Source: Drosophila persimilis (lineage: Eukaryota; Arthropoda; Insecta; Diptera; Drosophilidae). From it: a stretch of 64,000 bases of DNA. The notes beneath the pieces are model-generated. The model was given only the letters and a program-made list of their open reading frames with translations, made no database searches and was not told the DNA's origin. A program made the position numbers and the translations under genes. The stretch is taken from positions 6,944,001 through 7,008,000 of the forward strand of contig NW_020825289.1 of the NCBI RefSeq assembly GCF_003286085.1, in the 5' to 3' direction. This document shows positions 46,607 through 57,300 of this stretch, piece after piece (the first letter of the stretch is position 1; the number at the start of each line of letters is the position of its first letter).

Positions 46607-49600
46607 GCAGAGACGTTGACGAATACAAAAACCAGTTAATGCCGCTGTTGTACTTTCAGCGTTTTCGACAATTTTCGTTATTAAATTATGCGCGACTCAG
46701 ACAGGCAGCGGTTTCACTTTGGCTGCCACTCGTAAAAATCCCAAAGAGTCGAGAGCTCTGGAAGTGGGAATGTGTGCCAATATGTTGGCCGAGAGGGAGC
46801 GGAAATGGCCATAAGCGCTGGGGTAAAAGCCTGCCCCATTAGAGCGGGGAGAGCTGGAGAGAGAGGTGTGGCCGCTCATTGTTAGCATAAACGCACGAAA
46901 CAGAAAAAATAAAGAAACGGTACGAACAAAACCAAACGAAAACGAAAATATATATACATAGTATGTATGTATGTATATATTGGTGTGCTCAAGTCGGTGG
47001 AAAGTGGCCGACGTGGCCAAGAAATTGCAATCTCCGGAGGGATCTCTCGGATCTCTCGCATACCTGTCGCGCCCTCCACCGCATACCTGGCTGACAACCT
47101 ATCCCAACGGGTTTCGGCTGTGGCCGAAGGAAAACAACCGCTTGGTCCGCACTTCCCTTAGAGCGCTCGACTTTGATTTCCGCCTGCAGCGAGATATACA
47201 CAACTGAGGCATGCAACAAGTGCGCCTTGAACCACATACTGATACGGGTACGGGTACGAGTACGAGTGCGAGTACGAGTACGAGCACGAGCACAGCGAAA
47301 AAATGTATCTGCGCCTTTGACAGCAGCAACTAGCCGCAGCTCAAGTTGCAGTTGCAGTGGCACTGGCAGTCGCTTGTGGCAAGAGCGAAACAAAATGGCT
47401 GCCCCTTTGTCATCGCAGATAAATTGCACTCGGGGAGACAGTTTTCTTCGCATTATTGATTTGGCCTAGGCAAAACGCAGGCAGGCAGGCAGGCAGCCAG
47501 ACCCACTCCCCAATCCGCGCCCCGCTTGGAATGCCTGAGCTTAAAGGTTCATTAAACTGGTTTTCGTTCGCCCTGGCAGTAGCGCCCCACACAAAACGAG
47601 AGACCCCAAAAACAGAGAGTGGAGTGGCAGCGGAGACGTCCGCATTTGATATTAGCATATTTCTTTGGCTTAGAAATCTCACACGGAATCTTTTCGATTC
47701 GCTACACATTCCAGAAACAATCCACTCTGTTCTTCTCTCGGCCAACTGTTGTTTCTTTTGTCGGTTTGCTTATGTTTTCGGTTTTTGTTTTGAGCCTAAC
47801 AAACAGTTCTTCACATTTTTCTTAGGCTCTCAGCCGTCAGTCAGTGTTTCCATGCGTTTCTTGCCAATTTTAGCTTCACTGCGTTGCGATGCGATGCGAT
47901 GCGATACGATCCGATCGTGGTTAACTGCGCCGCCGACGTGTCAGATTCGTTTCAAACGCGAGCTGTGACTGCCAACGCGACTCTGGAGCGGAGCGCCATC
48001 AGCCACCAGCCACCGCCACCAGCCAGTGAGCATCCGTTCGAAACCCGTCGAGCAGGTAGGAGCCGATCATTCGCTGAGCGCGGCAGAGCGTAAAGCACCG
48101 AACGATCACGGCAGGTGAGCACAGGTGAGAGCAGTTCCAGCGATCGAGAGTTACAGTCAGGTCTAAAGAGAGTGAGCGAGGGAGAGGCTTTTATTCTCTC
48201 CCGATATCACCGATATGGCTCTGCACAGAGGTGAATACATTTGCTGAGCTATGAAAATTCTGGGACTACTTTTAGGCTGACACGCAATAACAAAGACCAA
48301 ATCTATTGGTGCCTTAGAGAGCTGTGCTTAAGAATATAGTCCCCTCCCCTTCCGCGTTCTACCACTCAATTTCCAAATCCAAACCTGTGGTTACTTATAG
48401 CTACAAATATAGACAATCCGCCCACAGCTTGTCGAATTCTTAAAATTAAAACCGACCTGCAACCGTTTCGCCATTGAAGGTGATCTGCACAGTGTGCGTT
48501 CCATGCTCGTGCGGTGTGAAACTGGCAATGAATCTTTGTCCGCCCAGCGAGCGCACCGAGGAGGTGACACGTCCGCCGTTGACCAGAATCTCCAGGTTGC
48601 CAGAGCCGGCCTTCGATCCGTCGATCTCGAACTCAACGGGCCGGCCAATGGAGCCATTTGGTATATCCTGCACTCGTATGGCCCTAGCACCAGTAGCATT
48701 GCCGTCTATGGGCCGAAATCTCGACAACGAACTGTAGCCATAGCCGGGAGAAGGCAAGGGACCATGTCCATTGCTCTCGGTGACCACATGCTCGCTGGAC
48801 TCCTTGACGGTCTTTGTGTAGCCGCCAGACTTGTCCGTGTACGTGTTGTTCGAGTGTGACTTGACTGTGATGGCACTGGGTCTGCAACAGATTGATACGA
48901 CGTTGATTAAGGATGCCAGTTGGATCTCTTAAATGGTTGCTTACTTATAGCGCTCTGCATTGTCGGGCGAGTCACGACGGTAATCCGACTGTTGCTGTTG
49001 CTGCTGCTGTTGTTGCTGTTGCTGTTTGTGTAAGGCGAATTTGTTGTACTGCGTGTTCCGGTGCGTCTCGTGGTCCAGATCTGGGCGATTGTATTGGAGT
49101 TCAGTGTTTAGCTGCGTCTCGGTCATGTTCGCCAGCGATTCGAGCGAATTGTGCGAGAGCATGTGCTTCGTCTTGTTGATCACGTCCCAGCTGTCGCGCC
49201 TGGCCGATGCCGGCTTCATGGAGGACACCCTCACGTTGGAGGAGTGATCGATGCGCGGCTCCGGGGAGCCAGTACGACGTAGTCTTTCCGCTGTGCCATA
49301 GAGCGAGGGACTTGCCCGCACATTGGAGTCCGTGACGTAGTTCGAGGATGACTTGTAAGTCGAGGAGCTGGACTTCTCCACGGTTCGCGTTGTCTCATAG
49401 CCATTCTGGGGAGAGTTGTAGAAACGGGGGATTAATCAGAGGATCTGATATTCGCAAGGGGTTATCCACCTTGTTCAAAGTGCTGGTCACCGGACTGCCC
49501 ATGCGATGTGTGGCCGTCGTGATGTAGGCGCTATTCGGAGAGTAGCGCTGCACAGGCGAAACCGAGGCGTGCCGGGGGCTGCCGCTGAGGTTGCGCGTGG

Positions 49601-52600
49601 AGCTCTCAAACTGATTCGATGTCTTGATGGTCAGCGGACTTTGGGTGTGCATCTCGCTGGACCGTGTCTGTGGGAGGAGGGAGCAGAGCACGGAGATAAG
49701 TGGACATTCTGAACAGTGGTTTAACACATAGCTGGCAATAGACATTTTCCCGGTCGTCGGATTTTGGGTTTTGGATTTTGGGATAGCAAAAGGAAACAAA
49801 CAAAATTTAGTTACATTTAGTGTGGGACTAGGTATTGGACTAAGCGAGCTGGTCACTGTGCTGGTCAGCTGCTGGTGTCGCTGCTGGTAGCTGTTGCTGC
49901 TGCTGCTCTGGCTCTCGCGCTCTTCACGCGGAGGCGTCAGCTTGGGCTTGGCCGCCCCGCGCCGCTGGCTGTACAGCTCGTTTTCCTTGTCGTAGTAGTA
50001 GTCGTTCTTGATGGAGCTGCTGTTGGAGGTCTTCGAGTCGCGACGCCCGCCAGTGGGGCTCTCCGTGTACAGGTCCGCTGAGTTCAGGTACTTCACCGTC
50101 GGTGAACCGCTGATCGGGGGGGGCGGAGGTGTGGATGTGTGGTTCTCCTGTCGAATGTAATTTTCAGTGTGTGTTCGGGGTGGGACAAGGGTTTAGTGTT
50201 AGTCGTGGGTTAGCCAAATCATTCAATTTCGATGAGGTGTGCCAGGGAAGCGTTAGCCACAAAGCCCGTGCCGCATGCATGCTCGTCTCCGCATGCATCT
50301 CACTCGTTCACTTACCTCGCTCTCCCGCTTATAGTACCTGGAGCTGGAGCTGTGGTAGTCGGTAGTGTCCAGCTTGGGCGAGTACTGCGGCGAGTAGCTG
50401 TTGGTCCGCTCGGCCGTATTGTGGCGCGACAAGGAAGCGTTGCGGTAGTCGTTGTGCCGTGCATTCGTCGTCGAGATGAAATGCATCGATGGACTCTCCG
50501 AGCGGTGCTTGCTCTCGTGCAGGGGGCTGCTGCGCGTCTTTCCCGACCGTCCCTTGGTGCCCACGCGCATGCTGTGATTGAGATCCACCTTGTAAATCAT
50601 TCTATATGCTTCTGGTATGCAATACACTCACATGAAGGGCGATCCCTTGACATCGTAGCCATTGAAGTAGATGTAGACGCGGTACTTGCCATTCTGGCGC
50701 GGCATAAAGGTCACTCGGTACTTGTTCTCGACGATCTTCTCCACGGAACACACCAGCGAATGCTTGTCGTGAACAATGTCCACGTGCAGTTCGCCGGAGA
50801 CGCCCACGCCGCGGGCATCCACCTCGAAGGTGTGGGCACGCAGGGGCATGGCTCCATCGAGGCCGTGAACGGAAACGCCGGAGGCATCGAACACCGCGCA
50901 GGTGAAGGGCCCGCCCTGGATGTGCCTGCCCTGGTAGGTGATGGCTATCTCCCAGATGCCAGCCTCATCCGGCTTAAATATGGCACTGTGTCCCTCGTCG
51001 ATCTTCTTCAGCGGACAGTTGTGGGAGATGCCCGTGGGGGAGACGGCTGTAACGAGGATGTCCTCCGTTTTGGGCGCTCCCGTGGCATTGACCAGCACTT
51101 CGACGAGGCTGCCCAGGGCACAGGGGGCCATGCCGGGCGGGGCCACCTGCAGCTGGCGGGGCAGGACGCGGAAGAAGTGGCCCCCCAGGCTGTCCTCGCC
51201 AATCTCCACCACGATTTCGTGCATGCCGTACCGTTCCGGCACGTAGACTCCTTCGCCATGGGCATTCGGGCGCACCGTCTGACCGGGCTGGCCGGAAGGC
51301 GGCACCACATGGCAGCGCACCGAGCTCAGGCTGATGTCCCGCGACATTACATCGATGCGGAAATGCGTCTGCGTGTGAAACAAGCATTAAGCATTAACGA
51401 CACTCACTCCGGCATGGTGCCTCATGACTCACCGGCTCGCCCACCCGTCCGGAAGTACTCTCCAAATAAACGTTGACCAGGTCGGACAACGGCGGACGTG
51501 GGGGCACCCACTGCAGATTGGCCGCGTAGGCCATGATGCCCAGATGCTCCACTTCCGGGGTGGCCATGTCCTTGGCTGTGAGTATGGGCTGTACGCCCAG
51601 TTTGGCCCCAGCATCCACCGCCTTCCGTATGTTGTTCTCGTAGTGGAAGGGATCTGTGCTGAGCTTTTCCGGCGCTGGCGCCGAGCCGCCCAGTCCCTTA
51701 ATGATTTCGCACATGACGCGGCCATCATTCCAATCGGTCTGTGTGTGAGAGGAATGAGGCAAAATTAAAATGCAATTTAGAATGAATCCAGGGGCAGTGC
51801 TACTGTGATATCGATCTACTCACAGTAAAATTCTTCACAGGATCTTTGACCTGCGTGTTCACCCATCGCATGGTGGCATTGTAGCCAGGACCGCCGGGCT
51901 TCATGAAGTACGAGAGGTACGTCATGCCCGACAACTCGTCCAGCCATGGCGAGGCTAGGTATTCCGGTTCGAGGACCTTGGGCACTCCGAACTCGCGCTG
52001 CGCCAGGTTCATGGCGTTGGTGCAGTTGCGCACACTCTGACTAGGATCGAGGCTGCGCCAGTGTGGGAACAGGCCCGGCTGGCAGTAGTCCAGCAGTGCC
52101 GCCAGATTGACGCCGCTGTTCCAGTCGGTGGTCAGGTTGGTGATCTTGCAGTCTGGAAGTGCTGCTTGGAGCCAGGCCAGCATCAGCTTGCGGGGCGGGA
52201 ACTTGCTGCGCCCGATCTGGTAGCGGACGATCAGCGACCAGATTAGGCCGAGAATCAGCTTGACATTCCCGTTGATGATGTCCACATTGCCGATGTTCAC
52301 CAGCTTGATGTGGTCCGCCTCGATGGATTTCAGGGCCGTGGTGGCGTTCTCCAGATAGTGATGTTGGTTGGCTGGCCGCCGGTTCCAGGAGGGCTTCAGC
52401 GGACGCGTCTGCAGGCCCTCCACGAGGGCGCACAGACAGGTGCCATCGCAGAAGTCCGTTGCCCAGTCATGGACCTGAAAAACGGGAAATAGTTTCCACC
52501 ATCATTAGCATTGTGCGACGCCCTCCCGTGCATGTTCGTTCCTCTGTTTGCCCGCCCTCCTAATGAGCAATCAGCTACAACATAACTCGTGGCCCACTTT

Positions 52601-52648
52601 ACAAGGTGAACCGCCCGAGCATGGGCATGGGAACACCACATACATACA

Positions 52649-52679
<31 letters not shown>

Positions 52680-54364
52680 GTACTTATCCACTCTTCACCG
52701 GGGAGATGCTTTCTCCGTATGCTCCGGCGACGAGCCGGGCCGGGTGCAGGCAATTGTGAGCGATTTTAAGAATTTGACATAAAGCTTTTTATCTGCTCGC
52801 TGTCAGCCTTCAGCCGGAGGCGTAGACCCAACCCAAGCCGGAGACAGGCACTGAAAACAATCGCGTGTCTGTTGCTGTTTGTTTGTGCCGTAGAAAATAT
52901 TCATTGGATGCCATAAAATCTTGCACAGCTCTGTAGCAGGTAGCTCTCTAACAAGCTGCCGCCTCCTCAGGCTGTTATTTGTTGTTTACTGCTCTCTCGG
53001 AATTGGCATTAAATTTTGAAAATGCCTCTGCCTTCGGAGGAGTTAATCAACAGCGTGAGATGCTGCCTTTGCCTCTTCCACGGCCCATAAGAAAGCCCAT
53101 ACGGAAAGAGTATTCCACCTTCTCTATGGAAAGTCTGGGAGCGCCTCTTCTTTGCTTTTATGCACATGTCATACAAAGTTGATTGCAATTTCATTTGTCA
53201 TAAACGCGTACTCGCGTACACCGGAGCTAGAATAGTATATGGTGTACTCGAAGAACAAATAAGTGCTCCGTCGGCACTCTCCATTTGGCCGGGTGACCCG
53301 AATAGACGTCGCGATGCCAGGTCTCAATTAGCGCTGTTTACTGCTGGGGTCTTCAGCCTTGCTCATCTCGTTTATTTTGGCCAACAAAAAAGCACACAAA
53401 TTATGCGAGAAACTCGAAAATTCAATCTCGGACAAAAGCTGTAGCTTGTTTTTGTGCTCGAGCATTGTAACTGGTAATGGGAATCATCGATGCGTCGGCC
53501 TTGGCATTCAGACCCCCAAATATGGTCGGTTCAAGTCGGACCGGACTGTGTTGTGCGTGTGAGAAAATCACTACGACTGACTGTCAGCCAGTAGTCCCGT
53601 CCCTGGTCATATAATTGACAAATGAAATGCATTGTTGCTGGAAAACTACTCGCAGACGTACACGTACTCATGGAATTATTATAATTGTAATCGCTCATGC
53701 TGGCGCTGTGGAGCGGGGGGAGTCCGCTTGCCATTGAAGTCGCTGAGGCGCGTGGGCGGGCGGGCCGGGTTGAGCTGAGTTTTATGAGGCAGGCCATTTA
53801 AGGCGAGTTGCGGAAGAGCTCAGAGCTCCAGTTTATAATTCGGATTGACGCTTTGTCACCTGCCCAAGCGTGGAAGGGGTCTCGGCTTACACAAGCGTTC
53901 ACTTTCAGCTTGATCGGCGATCAGCGATCCGCGATCCGCGGATGACCGCTGATCAACGTTCTCAGGCCCTGCTCCGACAGCCATTCGATAGTTCTACATA
54001 CTTAGCCATCCCCCGACTAGCCCCATTGAATTGGTAATGTAATTGTTTTTTTTCGCTTGATCGGTCAGCCAGAAAGTGTTGCATAACCCGCTGACAACGA
54101 CTGACAGCGACTGACAGCGGAACTCACCTGCATTCCCGTCTCGCGCAAATGCTCGTTGACCCAGTTGCGGAAGGTGTTCGCCTGGATCTCCACCCAGAGA
54201 TCCTCGTTGCCGCGTATGTTCATGCCCTTGGCGGCGGTGCCCTCGGGGCTGCGGGCCACCAGGCCCGCGTGGGTGATCTTCTGCGTCTCGGTGCTGCCAT
54301 CGGTGTTGTGCTTCAGAAGACCCGCATGCGTCACCTTGGCGCCCTTTATGTCTTTGACGTCCAT
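36776..54364 (-). CDS. jbug: Jitterbug, filamin-type actin cross-linker
   Basis: Actin-binding scaffold of the filamin family, needed in flies for photoreceptor axon targeting and tendon/bristle integrity. Sixteen coding exons join to 2,962 residues: 54364-54128, 52474-51824, 51738-51433, 51368-50632, 50571-50316, 50147-49815, 49667-49470, 49405-48945, 48881-48457, 44162-43151, 43080-42860, 41072-40924, 40864-38770, 38710-37215, 37151-36972, 36907-36776. The N terminus has two short related repeats (ITHAGL, VTHAGL), then three calponin-homology domains (VHDWATDFCDGT; TTDWNSGVNLAALLDY; TTDWNDGRVMCEIIKG). About 22 immunoglobulin-like filamin repeats follow, each ending near a GSPF-type motif. 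A Ser/Arg-rich, poly-Gln disordered segment (exons 5-8) interrupts them. Repeats continue to the C terminus. Shorter isoforms from promoters in the 4.3-kb intron are likely but not visible. Confidence 0.95.
41073..42859 (-). other. jbug intron (1.8 kb)
   Basis: The splice from GAAG/GTATGT at 42,860 to TCAG at 41,073 keeps the frame. Inside are TATATA-type microsatellites (41,900-41,950), a GATACA/TTACAG-type repeat near 42,540-42,600 and short GA tracts. No extra exon was recognised, although this size would allow an alternative promoter. Confidence 0.7.
44163..48456 (-). other. jbug intron (4.3 kb) with possible internal promoters
   Basis: This is the largest jbug intron, separating the N-terminal CH/disordered part from the main filamin-repeat rod. 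It holds a 34-base G run (46,571-46,604), GTACGAG-type repeats (47,243-47,295), GCAGGCAG repeats (44,600-44,650 and 47,475-47,500) and a G+C-rich region at 47,850-48,130 with strong splice-donor-like sequences on the plus strand. No protein-coding frame is convincing. Confidence 0.6.
46571..46604. repeat. 34-base homopolymer of G
   Basis: Uninterrupted run of 34 G inside the 4.3-kb jbug intron. Poly-G of this length is rare in Drosophila and is a site of sequencing error and of G-quadruplex formation on the plus strand. The true length should be treated as uncertain. Confidence 0.9.
52475..54127 (-). other. jbug first coding intron (1.65 kb)
   Basis: This intron lies between the N-terminal exon and the CH-domain exon. 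It contains a (CATA)n microsatellite at 52,639-52,678 and otherwise ordinary unique sequence. No exon was recognised in it. Confidence 0.7.
52639..52678. repeat. (CATA)n microsatellite
   Basis: About ten tandem CATA tetranucleotides inside the first coding intron of jbug. Confidence 0.95.
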
Positions 54365-57300
54365 CGTATTGGCGCTCTTCTCACTGCACTCTCGCACTGT
54401 CGCACTTCACTTTACTTTCCATACATATAGCTATGGCTATGATCTATCACTGATCGGGAAACGAGAGCCAAAGAACATTTATTGATTAGACGCGACACAA
54501 CAATAACAAGTTTCAGTTTCAGTTTCGTTTGCACACGTTCGTGGCTCAATGGGGACTGTTGGCTACAAGCTGGGAGCTGTGCTGTGTAACTTCTCTCTCT
54601 TGCTCAGATCTGGTCTGGCCAAAACAAACCATGACGTCATGCCCCAAAGCTCAAAGCTCCAACGAGAGAGAGAGAGGCAAAAATGTGGTGGGCTCATGTG
54701 CGAATATCTCTGAATCTGAATCTGGCTATAAAATAAAACTGGTTTCGTCAGCTCCAAGCCCAAACGAAGCGAGCGAAAAGGAAAATTGAATATACTACTC
54801 GTACACGTACAGAAAAGAGTCTGAAAAATAACAGAAATCACTTAGGTTGGAATTTCGCCGCAACACAATTCGCTGGGGCCCGCTGAGATCTGGTGGGCAG
54901 AGTGCCATGTGTATAAGTCTTTCACAAAAGCCACTCCAGAAGGCCGCCGAGGTTTGCTCGGTGTAAACGTGGGAGCTGCTGATAGTATTAACAATAACAA
55001 TAACAATAAAGTACGGCTAGTAATGAAATCTGCCACGATCAATTGTCAATTGTCTGGCTGTTTTCACTTGTCGCACTTTTACCCTAACAATTTGAGCAAA
55101 CTGAAAGTTGACTGTTTTGTTTAGCTCCCCCGCTCGACAGCAATCAGTGGCAACAATGTTCAAAGCCAGTGGCAAGATTTCTGTTTGGATTTCTGCATTC
55201 TTGGCATGGTGCCACGGCTCCCATAGACCGAAGACAACGAGGCGTCAAAGAGAGTCTAGCAGACTTAATTATAGGAAATCCGGTTAGCACTCATAAGGCC
55301 ATAACCGTAGCCATAACCGAGCATGTATATCATAGCCAACACCAGTTCTGAACCGGGGCTATATGCAGATCTCCAAATACTATTGATTGGCAAACAATTC
55401 AAACTGTTTACCCCCATCGCAGATGACATCACTCTCACTCATCTCACCGCACTCATCTGCGAGTGTTTGAGTTGGATGAGTTGTCTGAGCAATATCTTTA
55501 CGTGACACTGGCCGACACTGGAGAGTACGAAAGTAATTGCGTTGCCTGAATTGCATAAATTAATGGCGGAACAGCGGAGAAAAGGCTGGGGGAGCAACTC
55601 CTCCGAATTATGAGTGATCCCCGGCTGATGTCATCTACGAGTACTGACACTTGACATTGGCAATGAACCTAATTAGTTGCAGCCCGCAGCACTCGGCTCC
55701 ACCTCACTCTGTGTTCTATATTCAGCTCGGACAAGGTCATGGGAATGGTAATGGGAATGGGAATGTCGCTGACGCACTGACCGCCTGCCTTTGTTTGGCA
55801 GTTTGCACAGTTGGTCAACTCCACTCGGCTCGGCTCCGCTCCGATCCACTCCCCTACTCTCCTCACTCTAGAGGGCCAGCAAACAAACAAGGAAAGTGTT
55901 AACATCGTTTTGTCGTGACTAAAATTGGTAGAAGAGGGCCAGGCAAACACACCTAGTTTAGGGCATTACGTAATTTCCAAATATCTAACGATATGTCAGC
56001 GTCAGCGTATTGCATTGGTAAATCTATAGATAGATAGATATGTGGATACCCATACGAAAGTATAGTATATCCATATCATAGAATGACTTAAGCACGTAGG
56101 TGTCTGGTATTTTTTACACTTCTCGATTTGCTTGCTGTCCGAATATATTTTATATGTTTTTTTTTGTTTTGCCTTGCCAACCCCCACACAGATCTGCCAC
56201 GACGTCGTCGTCGTCGTCGTCGTAGCCGTCGTTGTCATCTGGCAGCCACCCACATGGCGTGGTTCAACGCCTCGTTCTGAACGTGGGTGCGATCTCAAGT
56301 TTGACTTTTGCCAAAAGCCAGCACCAAATGGTCATTGATTTGTGAATGACTGGAGGGATTTTTTCGAGCTACAACTCTGTTAACAATTCTGCTGCTGCTG
56401 CTGTGGGAATATATGTTGGTAAATGTTCTACGACATCGTCATTAAGTTCGAAATGTTGGAGACTAACCAGACTGGAGGACAGAAGCATAATTATGGTGAT
56501 GAATGGGATATCTCTAGACTATACATAGATGGTGGAACTAAGTTGTCCATGCTTGAAGACTAAACGGAATGTAATTCTGTTCGATTTGTCTTATTTTTTG
56601 CTTGCAAGTCTGTTTCCTGTGGGCCCAAAACCGATTGTAACACATGCCAAATGTTTAAGGGCCACGCCTTTGGAGTATATGATGGCTCATTAAGGCATGA
56701 TTCTATGGAATTGGCGGGGCCCAACAAGCGTTTGCTTTTGGCAACATTTATAGCTGTTGTCATGGATAGAAAACCCTCCCTGTACACCGTACGAATTCTA
56801 CGATTGTACGGTTTGGGCCTTAGCCAAGTTTGTGTCTTCAGTCTTTTGATTAATGCCGTTAGGCGTCGCCAAAGCGCAGCCAAGCCTTGCTTTGCCCGTG
56901 CCCGTGCCCATGCCCATGCCCGTGCCTCTGCGTTTGCTACATTCCCCATTCTGGGGTCTGTGTTCTATTGTTTTTTAATTTTTGCTCATTACTTTGCTTC
57001 GTTTATTCGCTTAAAAGCCGCAGCGATTACAATTGGGAGTCTGAAAAGGTTTCCAAAGAGTCAGCCATCCGCTGGGGCTGGGGCCCGAAACTTTGGAGGA
57101 AACCAATCGAACAGCGAAAACGGAAAACCAGATTCAGAGGCAAGACTTAGAGCCAGACTCAGACTCAGACTCAGATTCAGATTCGCTTTCGGTTTTGTTT
57201 TCGCTTCTCCGCGCATTCGCCTATTATGCAATGGGCTAGGCCCGGCTCGGCTCGGCCCGGCCCGGCCAGGCCAGATATCTGAATAATTTCGTCGGACTAG

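Noticed and set aside
50232-51476. 414-codon plus-strand ORF
   Set aside because: It is antisense to jbug exons 4 and 5 and crosses their introns. It is a shadow frame.
56651-57286. 211-codon plus-strand ORF
   Set aside because: It is made largely of runs of Arg/Ala/His and Arg/Leu from CCCGTG and CAGACT repeats, with no motif or splice context. It is probably chance.
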